Source: Curtobacterium pusillum (lineage in GTDB: Bacteria > Actinomycetota > Actinomycetes > Actinomycetales > Microbacteriaceae). From it: a stretch of DNA of 64,000 nucleotides. The notes beneath the pieces were generated by a model. That model worked only from the letters and a program-made list of their open reading frames with translations. It searched no databases and was not told the DNA's origin. The position numbers and the translations under genes are program-made. The stretch covers positions 943,251 to 1,007,250 of the forward strand of contig NZ_VDZH01000001.1 of the NCBI RefSeq assembly GCF_007673235.1, written 5' to 3'. Each line of letters begins with the position of its first letter. The first letter of the stretch is position 1. Shown piece by piece: positions 8,470-17,710 of this stretch.

Positions 8470-11400
8470 ATGGACCTCGACCAGGCAATCGCATCATTCA
8501 TTGACTCCTCTCGCGATATCCTGGCGGTCTCCGGCGCCAAAGCCGAGGCTTCTTTATACTCCGCTTTCGAAACACTACTGAAGAGCGCAGCGTACCTGAC
8601 AGGTCCAGATTTCGCGTTCATACCTCAGGTAAGTGCTGACCTGGTGGGCATCCCGGATTGGAAAGCGGTACGAGGCAGTGAACTTGTTGGCTGGGTCGAA
8701 CTCAAAGCCGCTTCGAAGAACCTTCGTCATCTAAAGGGCCACGATGCGGAGCAGCGCTCTCGCTTTATCGACGGTCTGCCAAACCTGCTCCTTACTAATG
8801 GCTGGCAGTGGGAGCATTATCGAGATGGCCGGCTGGTTGCACACGCGCAGATCGGTGCTCAGGAAACGCTAACGGACCCTGGGGCGCTCGTCGTATTCCC
8901 AAGCGACGAAGACACTGCCAAGTTGAGAGACCTGCTCGCCGACTTCTTCTCCGCTCCGTTGTCGGAATATGCGACGATCCAGTCTGCGGTATCCGCACTT
9001 GCTGTACGCGCTCGCTCTTTGAGGAGCGCGCTGATCGAAATCGGCCCCGAGGCCGCGGGGGCGAACCTCAACGAACTCCGTTCCGACTTTGAGAGTTTGA
9101 TTTTCCGCAACGGTCAGCGATTCACCTGGGATCGCTTCGTCGATAGTTACGTACAAATTGCAACGTTTGGTTCGCTCCTTTGGCGACTCGAGTCGCAATC
9201 GACGATCGCTATTGACCATCAAGTTTCTTTAAAGCACGATACACATCCCCTTCTGTCTCAGTGTCTGCAAATCTTGTGGTCTAACGGATCTCGGCCCGCT
9301 ACGCTCTTGCCCCTCCTGCAAGGCCTCGTTCAAACCATTAACCTAATTCCTCTATCGCTCTTTGCGTACGAGCCCGGGGCAGCTGACCGCAACGTAACCG
9401 ACCCAATCGTGCATGCTTATGAGCCCTTTTTTGCGGTTTACGACTCAAAAGCGCGAGAAGCATCTGGGGTCTACTACACTCCCACTCAAGTGGTTGATCA
9501 GATAGTGGATGGCACCGACGTGCTGCTTCGACAGAGCCTATCCATCGAGAACGGAATTCTCGATACCAAATCGAAGTTCCTTGACCCGGCAACGGGAACG
9601 GGAACATTTCTCTTAGGACTCGTTCAGGCTGCCGCCCGGAAAGCCGCAGAGCGGGGCCTTCCGGTCGATGCAGTGCTCAACGACCTTGTGTCCCTCCGAC
9701 TAGCCGCGTTCGAGCTTCTCCCGGGCCCCTACACGATTGCGCATCAGCGCCTCGAGGTTCTTCTTCGAATACTAGGCAGTAAGCCAGACCAGCGCCTTCC
9801 AATCTATCTCACGGATACTCTCGCAGGCCCCGAGGTTGATCTGTTAGTTGAGTCCGGATTTGGTATCGCCGGCAGCGAAATGATGAAAGAACGCAAATCT
9901 GCAGACGCCGTCAAGACTAACGATGACCTCATGGTCGTCTTCGGTAACCCGCCGTACGAGCGTTTGCCTGCTACATCGACTCTCGAACCTTTCGCAAAGG
10001 GCCTTCTTGAGTCTTTGACGGAAGCGACGCCGCTCGAACGGCGTCGGGATCTGAAGAGCACTCGCGACTTGTACGTGGCGTTCTGGCTTTGGTCGCTTTG
10101 GGCAATGCAGTCGCCGGAACAGCGTACTGCAACTGCCTCTTACCCTCGATTCGCCGGGGGCGATCGGCACGGAATCGTCGCATTTATCACGAATCGCACG
10201 TGGCTTCAAGGCGGATCTCTCGGTGGTCTCCGGAAAATCGCTCAGCAGAACCTTAAGGAGGCTTGGATCCTCGACCTGGGTGGTGATACCCGCGGCAGCG
10301 ATGGGGCCAACGACTTCGCGGGAGGCGATGCAAATATTTTCGACATTCAGACCGGTGTAGCGATCGTTTGGCTTGTGTATGACCGCGGGTATGCGGGGGC
10401 TGCTCAGTTCCATCACAGGCGACTGTTTGGTTCTCGCCGGCAAAAACTGGAGATCCTTGGAGCCACTTTCGACCCATCCGCATTCGACGAGGTATTTGTC
10501 ACCGCAAAGAATGGATTCTCACCGGTTCGGTGGGATTCCGAAGTTCTCGAAAAAGCGCCTTCACTACCTGATTTATTCAATTCTGAACCCCTCACCGGGT
10601 TTCAGACCGCACGCGACAAATCACCATTCTCCCCGCTGGGAACGACCAGAGAAAGCGTGCTTGGGGAAATCCCGCCCACGGGTAAACAAGTTCACCCATA
10701 CCTCACGGGTAAGTTAGGAAACTGGAGCAGGTTGAGCGATTCAGGTCGCCGTGACGCCTGGTCTACGGCGCAGAGGACGCGAACTTCTCAGCGTCCGCCC
10801 ACCGTTGCCGGCCTGGACACCGGGCACCTTCGAGAGGTTTTGTATAGGCCACTCGATCGACGCTTTCTCTACGACGATCGCGCTTGGATCGACTGGTATC
10901 GCGACGATCTGCACGAAGTTTTTTCGACGCCAACCGGCATTGCCCTCATCACTAACCCACGTGGACAAGGCGCCGGGCCCGCTGTCATTCACAGCTCACT
11001 CCTCCCGGACCAGCACAGCTTCAATAATCGGGGTGGCAAAGCAATCTGGCCAGCCTGGCGACGAGGGGAGAACGGTCTCGTACACAACTTCTCGCCGGTG
11101 ATTGAAAGATGGCTGTCGAGCCTCGGGCAGTCGGGTGACTTCGACGGGGCTTACAATTACGTCCTCGCTCTCCTGTCCGCACCGTCGTACACCGAGCGCA
11201 ATTGGCGGGCGCTCGAAGCTGACGACCTTCGCATTCCGCTGACGGGCAGCGTAACGCTCTTCAGGTCCGCGCGAGACCTCGGTCGGAAGATTAGATCTGC
11301 TTGGGAGCAGCAAGGCGTCTCATCCACGACGCATTGGCTCGGTTCATCTACTCCGGATGCTTTCGGTCCAGCCACCTGGGCGGACGGCAGAATCGTGTTC

Positions 11401-11619
11401 CAAAATGGCCGAAAGTTAAGCGGAGTTCCCGAGGCAGCCTGGAAATGGCGGATTAGCGGCTACCGAGTTCTCCCGCGCTTTTTCAAGGCTCGAGAAGACT
11501 GGACCATGTCGCTCTCGCACGCAGAGGAAATACAAAAGGTTGTCGGTTCCGCCATCACTCTAATAGAGTTATGCGCGTCCGCCAATGAGGTGTTGAGTGA
11601 AATCGCTCCGGGAATTTAG
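8470..11619 (+). CDS. Single-chain restriction-modification enzyme (type IIG-like, N6-adenine methyltransferase)
   Basis: A 1049-residue protein joining a nuclease-like N-terminus to an N6-adenine DNA methyltransferase. The N-terminal region (about 1-150) has a PD-(D/E)xK pattern, with IPDW near residue 64 and VELKA near 76-80. The methylase has VYYTPTQVVDQI (motif X, about 335), DPATGTGTFL (SAM motif I, about 372-381) and NPPY (catalytic motif IV, 493-496). The C-terminal 400 residues probably recognise the target. No helicase motifs lie between nuclease and methylase, unlike LlaGI-type ISP enzymes of about 1500 residues, so a type IIG or related class is likelier. GC is visibly lower than in neighbours and codon use differs, a sign of recent transfer. 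No separate specificity gene is adjacent. Confidence 0.82.
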   Translation: MDLDQAIASFIDSSRDILAVSGAKAEASLYSAFETLLKSAAYLTGPDFAFIPQVSADLVGIPDWKAVRGSELVGWVELKAASKNLRHLKGHDAEQRSRFIDGLPNLLLTNGWQWEHYRDGRLVAHAQIGAQETLTDPGALVVFPSDEDTAKLRDLLADFFSAPLSEYATIQSAVSALAVRARSLRSALIEIGPEAAGANLNELRSDFESLIFRNGQRFTWDRFVDSYVQIATFGSLLWRLESQSTIAIDHQVSLKHDTHPLLSQCLQILWSNGSRPATLLPLLQGLVQTINLIPLSLFAYEPGAADRNVTDPIVHAYEPFFAVYDSKAREASGVYYTPTQVVDQIVDGTDVLLRQSLSIENGILDTKSKFLDPATGTGTFLLGLVQAAARKAAERGLPVDAVLNDLVSLRLAAFELLPGPYTIAHQRLEVLLRILGSKPDQRLPIYLTDTLAGPEVDLLVESGFGIAGSEMMKERKSADAVKTNDDLMVVFGNPPYERLPATSTLEPFAKGLLESLTEATPLERRRDLKSTRDLYVAFWLWSLWAMQSPEQRTATASYPRFAGGDRHGIVAFITNRTWLQGGSLGGLRKIAQQNLKEAWILDLGGDTRGSDGANDFAGGDANIFDIQTGVAIVWLVYDRGYAGAAQFHHRRLFGSRRQKLEILGATFDPSAFDEVFVTAKNGFSPVRWDSEVLEKAPSLPDLFNSEPLTGFQTARDKSPFSPLGTTRESVLGEIPPTGKQVHPYLTGKLGNWSRLSDSGRRDAWSTAQRTRTSQRPPTVAGLDTGHLREVLYRPLDRRFLYDDRAWIDWYRDDLHEVFSTPTGIALITNPRGQGAGPAVIHSSLLPDQHSFNNRGGKAIWPAWRRGENGLVHNFSPVIERWLSSLGQSGDFDGAYNYVLALLSAPSYTERNWRALEADDLRIPLTGSVTLFRSARDLGRKIRSAWEQQGVSSTTHWLGSSTPDAFGPATWADGRIVFQNGRKLSGVPEAAWKWRISGYRVLPRFFKAREDWTMSLSHAEEIQKVVGSAITLIELCASANEVLSEIAPGI

Positions 11620-11909
11620 CCATCCGACTAGCAGGGCCTCGAAAGGCATCACTCATTTGGGCAGGGGCTAGCCGACCCCGGTCACCGAGACTGGTGTAAC
11701 CCGTCGGAGTATGCTCTAGGTTTCGCGCCCGATGGAGTCCCCTTAGGCGCGTTGCCACCCACTCGAGATACATTAAGTGCACGAAAACACGTGTCGCCGT
11801 TCCGTCAGCGGAGCGCGGGCCGCGCTGGTTACGACTGTTCAGTTCGACGCGTCTCCGCCGTCACGTCGAGCGCTTACATCTGCCAGCAAGTCTGTGCGCG
11901 CACGCCAAC

Positions 11910-13074
11910 TTAGCGTTTTGATTCTCCCGGGCCGACGCTCGGTAGCTGCCCTACGACGGCGGGGGTCGGGCGCCTGAGGTCTAGCCCGTACAGCCGGACC
12001 AAAGGGCCGTCGACCAGGTCGATGAGTCGCGCTTCAGCACTACCTGCGGCGTAGACCAGGTGTCCCTCCCCCAACCCGAACATCCGGCAGTACGCCGCCA
12101 TCTGGTATAGATCAGCGTTCGGGTACTGCCCGTGCTTCTCGACCTTGTACTTCACGTCGATGCACGCCCGCACATCCCCGTCGACGAGCCACACGAGGTC
12201 CGGCGCGATCTTCACCGTCCCGTCGATATCCAGCGTCGACGCGTACTGCGCCACCAGCTCTCCCCCGTACGGCTTGAAGGCTTCTCGCAGCGCCGCGTTC
12301 ACGAAGTCCTCGGACACCGACCACATGTCGACAAGGAACCCCGACGCGACGACTGACCCGGCGCGCTGCTCGACCGAAGACCCCGACAGCACGAGCGCCC
12401 CCAACGCCAGCGCCGACGCGTACCGCGCGTTCCGTCGATCAAGACGGACGGCCGGCACCGGCGCCCCGACGGGGATCACCGACACCCCGCCGAGCACCCG
12501 CACGAGCCGCCGGAGCGCCCCGAGTACGTCCGCCGGAACGCCGGGCAGCCGCAGCAACCGCGTCGCAGCGGTCAGCAGTACCTGGTTCTCGGCATAGTCG
12601 TCGAACGACACCTCGACCGGCAGCGGCTGCCCGCCCCGCCGTGTCAGCTGGTCTCCGATCCGCCACCGACCACGCACGAGCGGCACCGCGTCCTCGCGCG
12701 TGACGTACCCGCGAAGCGGCCCTCCGGCGAGCGCCCGCAAGGCCTGCCGCACGAACGCGTGCGCCAACGCCGGCACGAGGTCATCGTCTTCCTCGAACCC
12801 GAAGTCATCTTCGGTCCAGATCCCACTCCCGGCGGGCGTACACCAGCATCGCGAACAGCCGCCGCACCGGCGTCTTTGGCTTCAACCACACCGTGTGCCC
12901 GACGATCCGCACAACGCCGACCTTCCGGACACCACTCACGCGGTACTCATCAGCACCGAGCGTGGGTGCAACGGTCGCGATGTTCGCTGACGCGAGCCCG
13001 ACGGCGACCGTGCGCGGCAATCGGTGCACCACCGGCTGGTCCGCTTCCCGCAGCTCAATCGTCGACGGAAGCAC
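11910..13074 (-). pseudogene. mcrC: mcrC, frameshifted (McrBC restriction component)
   Basis: McrC is the nuclease partner of the GTPase McrB in modification-dependent restriction. The N-terminal part (from GTG 13074, VLPSTIELREADQPVVHRLP, to LFAMLVYARREW) and the C-terminal part are in different frames. The C-terminal part from about 12820 contains the nuclease core IAPDLVWLVDGDVRAC followed by IDVKYK. The frames cross at the GGG run at 12822-12824, where removing one G restores continuous McrC sequence through WIWTEDDFGFEEDDDLVPALAHAF. Apart from this shift it looks full length (about 388 residues) with intact catalytic D, D and K. The partner mcrB upstream is also broken, so decay is likelier than a base-calling error. 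Confidence 0.82.
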
Positions 13075-13317
13075 CTTCGGCCCCGTCCGTCGACGTGGGC
13101 GCCACCTGGCGACGCAGCGTTGCCAGGCCGTACCGCGCCTCCAGGTCGACACCTTCGCCGTAGTGGTGCTCCGCCAAGAGCGGCAGGATCTCGTACCGCC
13201 ACACGTCCTGCAGACCGGTCCCGGCGAGATCGCGCACAGGAACGACGGCCGACCTTCGCATCGTGGTCTTGGCTCTGCGTGTTGAGTCGCGTCAGCAAGT
13301 CGGCACAGCTGTGCGGA
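13055..13317 (-). pseudogene. mcrB, C-terminal remnant
   Basis: Only about 85 residues of the McrB C-terminus remain. They comprise DLLTRLNTQSQDHDAKVG (the AAA+ sensor region, usually LNERI...DHxIGHS), then, after a frame change near 13240, VRDLAGTGLQDVWRYEILPL and LLAEHHYGEG, matching the typical McrB end (W...ILPLLEEYFYGD). The Walker motifs and DNA-binding domain are absent. The remnant ends beside the stop codon of the next minus-strand gene, so the rest was probably deleted when that operon arrived. It overlaps the start of mcrC by 20 bases, the usual coupling. It cannot encode a working GTPase. Confidence 0.72.
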
Positions 13318-14922
13318 TCAGCTTCGAACCGAGCGCAATCCTTCCTCTGGAGCGGCGATCTCGAGCACGCTGAACGCGGGGATCTCCTCGACAGGCAGGT
13401 TCATGAAGCTGGCGATCAGCTCCCCGAAGTCAACCGCGGATCGTCGCGCTGCTCCTGTCTTCGCCCATGCGGGGAAGCGGAGGGTCACGTCCGCATCCTT
13501 GGTGATGATCTCGACGACGGGTGGCCGCTCCGGAGAGTCCGGACGTCGGACGTACCGGATGTTCGCGAGGCTTAACTCGGAGTCGATCGCACCGACCCGG
13601 CGCAACGAGTCCTGCTTGGTCAGGAGCAGACGTCGGTCGGTTACGGCAACCCAACCGTCGCTCAGACGGGGAAGGGTGATCCGGTCGAACGAGACGTCCG
13701 CCAGCGCGAGGACCTGCTCGCCGGGCTGGAGGCGGAACGGGAGGATCCGAACGAGTTCCTCCGGTATGCCGTCCTCGAAGACCATCAAGGACGGAAGCTT
13801 CAGGGGTTCTCGGTCAGGGGCCGTCTCGATGCCGCGGATGTGCCCGAGGGCGTTCTGGAGCTCACGCACCATGAGGTTCGACTCCTTCGCCGCTCGTGCG
13901 GTGCCCCCGATCTTGAACGTCCGCTTGCCCGGCAGTTCGGCGATGATTGCGAACTCTCGAGCGAGTTGGTCCAGCAGTTCGTCTGTCTGGGCAAGCGACT
14001 GCTCGTGCAGATCGCGGGCGTCGGTCACCAAGCCGTCGAGCAGCTTGGCGTCTGCCTCGTTCGTCTTCGCACTCCGTAACAGGTGTCCGGCACGGAGCGA
14101 TTGGTAGACGAACCAGGATGTCTGCGAGAGCAGAAGCGCCTGGACGTCGGCAATGATCGCCTGTCCGTTGTCGGCGAGGTACTGCTGCCGGTCCTTGTGT
14201 CCGGCCTTCCTCCCCAGCTCGTCGGCGTATCGCTGAACTGCATGCTTGTTCGCATCCCACTGCGACGTCAGCTCACCCTGGTAGCCGCGCACCTCAGCGA
14301 ACACCGCGTCGGTCACTTCCCCGATCCGTCGGGCGTGCCGCAGTTCGCGGATGAGGGTCTCGTAGTGTCCGGTCACGGCGGACCACTGGCCCTGGCGCAC
14401 GACCTGCAGCACCTTCGAGGTCAGTTCCAGATTGTGCTGGGCAACAGCAGCGATCTGGTTCAGCTGGAACTGGATGACCATCAACGTGATCGCCGGCCCC
14501 ATCGAGGCAAGGACCGAGGCAGTCGTCGCTGCAGTGGCGGGGAGCCAGCGGACCGACGCGGTGAATGAACCGCCGCCGCTCGCGAGGGTCCCAAGATTCC
14601 AGCCGTCCTTGACTATCGGTGTCGCCGTCTTGAGCGCCTCGAGAGTCTGCGGTGCAAGTCGCACGAGTCCCTGGGCCTGCATCGCTGCATTGATGCCCTG
14701 CGCGCCGACGCTTCCAAGGCCGACGGCGTTCCCGACGGCCGTCGAGACTGCGCGCAGCGTTGGCTCGTCGATGAACGAGAACGGAACGACCTCGAGCCCA
14801 TCCGGGACATCGGTGCCGAAGAAGATGGCGAGACCGTCCTCGAACTCGACCAGCGCCGACGAGGGTGCCTCGCCGTTCTGTGGCTCATCCTCGTGCACTT
14901 CGTCGTGGAGCTCATCGCTCAT
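13318..14922 (-). CDS. Hypothetical protein with C-terminal PH-like domain, partner of the DUF262 protein
   Basis: A 534-residue protein I do not recognise as a named family. The first 35 residues are acidic. Alanine- and glycine-rich stretches (about 65-140, including TAATTASVLASMGPAITLMV) may form one membrane-seeking helix pair. A long helical, charged middle (about 150-360) follows. The C-terminal 130 residues (GEQVLALADV, then GWVAVTDRRLLLTKQD, then LANIRYVRRPD) resemble a bacterial PH-like domain. The ATG at 14922 has AAGGAGAC upstream and overlaps the end of the DUF262 gene by 11 bases, so the two are translationally coupled and probably act together. A membrane-linked or regulatory role in defence is a guess. 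Confidence 0.72.
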   Translation of the reverse strand: MSDELHDEVHEDEPQNGEAPSSALVEFEDGLAIFFGTDVPDGLEVVPFSFIDEPTLRAVSTAVGNAVGLGSVGAQGINAAMQAQGLVRLAPQTLEALKTATPIVKDGWNLGTLASGGGSFTASVRWLPATAATTASVLASMGPAITLMVIQFQLNQIAAVAQHNLELTSKVLQVVRQGQWSAVTGHYETLIRELRHARRIGEVTDAVFAEVRGYQGELTSQWDANKHAVQRYADELGRKAGHKDRQQYLADNGQAIIADVQALLLSQTSWFVYQSLRAGHLLRSAKTNEADAKLLDGLVTDARDLHEQSLAQTDELLDQLAREFAIIAELPGKRTFKIGGTARAAKESNLMVRELQNALGHIRGIETAPDREPLKLPSLMVFEDGIPEELVRILPFRLQPGEQVLALADVSFDRITLPRLSDGWVAVTDRRLLLTKQDSLRRVGAIDSELSLANIRYVRRPDSPERPPVVEIITKDADVTLRFPAWAKTGAARRSAVDFGELIASFMNLPVEEIPAFSVLEIAAPEEGLRSVRS

Positions 14923-17440
14923 CGGTGTCTCCTTCAGCGTTCTGCGTGTTGGGGTTGAGCTGGTCGACAAACCACCGCAGCGCATCAACGACCTGCTCGC
15001 GGGCAGTGGTCGTGTTGAGCACGTCGATCGGGAACGATGGCCGCTTGTCGATCCTGCTGGCGGCGAGGTCGATCCCAGGCACGGCGTTGAGTCGGCTACG
15101 GAACTCTTGCCGCAGGGCGAGGTCATCGAACGGCGGGCGAACTCGCAGGTGCTGGAACACCACCTCGACGCTCCCCGAGATCGGGTAGATCGCGAAGGGC
15201 CAGTGCGACGGCCCCTCCTCGGACCGTCGAGGTGCCGTCATGAATGCGCTGCTCTCCCGGTTCGACCCGAACTCGACGGTTCCGCCGAGTTCCTTCCACG
15301 CGGTGAAGAGCTCGGAGACGGCATGGAAGGTCGCCGGCGGGTTCGCGCTCGACAACTGCCCCATGAACGTGCCGTCTGACACCGCATCCGTGCCGTTGAC
15401 TCCGTCAGTGACCAGACCCACCCGCTCGGCGAGCGCCGCGGTCGAGAGCCGGGCCGCCTCGTCAGCAGCGCCGTTGGTCCAGAATCGCAACCCTTCTTCT
15501 TCCAGCACCGCCCGAGGATCACGCTCATCGGACGGATCAGGCCAACGGAACCCAGGCGAGATTGTGCCGCCGCCTTGCAGCACCCGGTGTGCCCCGATGA
15601 CCTCGTGGCTCGCTAGATGGACGCCGAGCGGGACCGGGTGCGTGCCGACGAGAGCAGCGACGTCACCGTACGACGACCAGTGGCCGGCGGGGATGGCCAT
15701 GATCGCCTGGTGTACGAGCGACCAGTCGCGGCCAGTGTCGGATGACTGCAGCCGTTCATTCGGCCCAGCCCATTGCTCGACGATCCGTTCAGCGAACCAT
15801 TCACCTCGAGCGAGGATTTCTGCTCGGCCCCATGTCGAAGCTTCGAGCACGAGTCGGTTCAGTCCACTGAAGCTGCTCTTCCGGTAGTCGTCCTGCTTCG
15901 AGGAAAACGGCCGATTGCTGAGCTCGGAGTTGTAGCCGGTCAGCGTCAGGTTGCCGAGCGAGTGCACGAGCTGCTCGTGCACCAGGTCGACGGTCTCGTC
16001 GTCTGCGAGGTCGACATCGAGCGCAGCACGCCACTCCGGGGTCAGCGTCTGCGGCAAGATGTGCTCGATTGTCGACTTCTCGACGTCAACGGGTTCCTTC
16101 GCGTTGAGTTCCTCCTGCACCCACTTCAGGATCAGCTTCTGCTGGGTCCGCAGACCACGCAGGTAGAACGGCTGGGTGCGGACCGCGTCGCGGATCTGGT
16201 CGTCGGTCGAGAAGTACTTTCGCCCGGTCGAGAAGTAGTCGACGAGAACATGGTCGACCGGTCGATCATCCAGGACGCCGCACGCCTGCAGGATGGTGCG
16301 GTTGAGGCCCTGGCCTGAGCGCCCGCCGATCGTGCGGCGCACGATGTAGGACTCGACAGCGGCGAGCGCTCCGGCGACCTGTTCCGTGCTGTTCGTACCG
16401 GCGGCGCGTCGTGCAAGAAGCCGAAGCGTAAGCGGCACGGTCGTGGTCGATGCCCACTCGGCCAAGTGCTGCAGGTGCTTTCGTACGGCAGCATCGGGTT
16501 CGCGGGACGGATTGCGGATGACCTCGAGCTGCTCGGACAAACGGCTGAAGCGTTCGATCTCCGCGAGGATCTGCTTGTCGTCCATCTTCGCCAGACGCGC
16601 CTGCTGGTAGCTGTAGATGTCGCCCTGCTTGAGCAGCGGTTCGTCTGCGACGGCGTCGAGCCAGAAGATCAGTTCGAGGTCGTTGACGCTGAGCCGACGC
16701 TGCATCGGGAGCCACCACGACGAGTAGACCGATTCCCCGCGGGACCCGAGGCGCATGAACAGGTAGTTGCGGACCAGGTCACCCTGCGTCAGTCGGAGAC
16801 CAGTGTTGTTGAGTGACTCGAAGATCCGGTAGACGTTGTCTTCGTCTCGAGCGGTGATGGACACGAAACTCAGACCGCCGAGAACGGCCTCGCGGATCCG
16901 TTCGATGTCGTGGGGATCGTCTGGGTCGTCGGCGAGTTCGAGTTCGCGGCGAAAGAACGAGTAGGCGTCGCCCACCCCGGACGTCGAGTCGGCGCCGACT
17001 GCACCATCGACCACAGCACGGAAGGGATCGCGATCCGCCTGGGTGGGCAAGAGCTTCAGGCGGGCGTCGCCGGGCTTGAAGCGGTCGGCGATGTACTGCT
17101 CGTGGATGCTCTCGGCCAGCATCGGCTCACTGGTCTGGTGCACACGGAGGTAGTCGCGGAGCGCGCAGAGCAGGATCGACAACGTTGTCAGTCGCTGCTG
17201 GCCATCGACGACGAGGAACTCCATGCCGGTCGGCACGATTGCTCCGGTCGAGAGTACGAGTGAGCCCATGAAATGCGTCGCGCTCGGGTTCGTCCGACGG
17301 GTCTCGGCGAGTTCGAGGATGTCGCTCCACAGGCGCTTCCGCTGACGCACCTCCCACGCGTAGGGCCGCTGGTAGAGCGGCACCATGTACTGCTTGGGTC
17401 CGCCGAGCAGTTCCTGCAGGGTGGTTTCACGTACGTCCAT
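14912..17440 (-). CDS. GmrSD-like DUF262/HNH protein fused to an alkyltransferase-like domain
   Basis: An 842-residue protein of the DUF262-DUF1524 class, to which modified-DNA restriction enzymes such as GmrSD belong. The DUF262 part (about 1-330) has VPLYQRPYAWE and the hallmark VDGQQRLTTL (DGQQR at 79-83). The DUF1524 part carries the HNH-like signature STIEHILPQ (about 456-464) and LGNLTLTGYNSELSN. Next, about 575-640, is an alkyltransferase-like fold (IPAGHWSSYGDVAALVG, then IGAHRVLQGGG). The PCHRV active-site Cys of MGMT is replaced, as in DNA-binding ATL proteins. A C-terminal domain (about 690-830) resembles DUF5655-type regions. GGAGG lies eight bases before the ATG. It leads an operon with the 534-residue gene. 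The combination suggests sensing of modified DNA followed by cleavage. Confidence 0.82.
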   Translation of the reverse strand: MDVRETTLQELLGGPKQYMVPLYQRPYAWEVRQRKRLWSDILELAETRRTNPSATHFMGSLVLSTGAIVPTGMEFLVVDGQQRLTTLSILLCALRDYLRVHQTSEPMLAESIHEQYIADRFKPGDARLKLLPTQADRDPFRAVVDGAVGADSTSGVGDAYSFFRRELELADDPDDPHDIERIREAVLGGLSFVSITARDEDNVYRIFESLNNTGLRLTQGDLVRNYLFMRLGSRGESVYSSWWLPMQRRLSVNDLELIFWLDAVADEPLLKQGDIYSYQQARLAKMDDKQILAEIERFSRLSEQLEVIRNPSREPDAAVRKHLQHLAEWASTTTVPLTLRLLARRAAGTNSTEQVAGALAAVESYIVRRTIGGRSGQGLNRTILQACGVLDDRPVDHVLVDYFSTGRKYFSTDDQIRDAVRTQPFYLRGLRTQQKLILKWVQEELNAKEPVDVEKSTIEHILPQTLTPEWRAALDVDLADDETVDLVHEQLVHSLGNLTLTGYNSELSNRPFSSKQDDYRKSSFSGLNRLVLEASTWGRAEILARGEWFAERIVEQWAGPNERLQSSDTGRDWSLVHQAIMAIPAGHWSSYGDVAALVGTHPVPLGVHLASHEVIGAHRVLQGGGTISPGFRWPDPSDERDPRAVLEEEGLRFWTNGAADEAARLSTAALAERVGLVTDGVNGTDAVSDGTFMGQLSSANPPATFHAVSELFTAWKELGGTVEFGSNRESSAFMTAPRRSEEGPSHWPFAIYPISGSVEVVFQHLRVRPPFDDLALRQEFRSRLNAVPGIDLAASRIDKRPSFPIDVLNTTTAREQVVDALRWFVDQLNPNTQNAEGDTDER

Positions 17441-17710
17441 GTATCGTCCTCCGTCATCGAGATCCTAGAGACAGAACCGAGTCCTTCTCGACACTGGCGG
17501 CCACTGTCCATGATTCGTCTCGGCGCTTCTGCGGAACCCCGCAATAGTCCGCCCACTGATGTGTAACGTATCGATTAGATAGCTGCTACACGAGAGCACC
17601 CCAAAACAGGTGCTTTCGAGGCGGCGTCGCGTCCACGAGGATGAATCAGCACCGCGCGCTCCGGGGACGGCGAACGGTCAAGACGAACGGATCCTCCGAG
17701 GGGCAACACC

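Noticed and set aside
11910..12776. Intact short McrC starting at ATG/GTG near 12776
   Set aside because: The missing N-terminal part is present in the adjacent frame and joins exactly at 12822-12824, so this is a broken gene rather than a short one.
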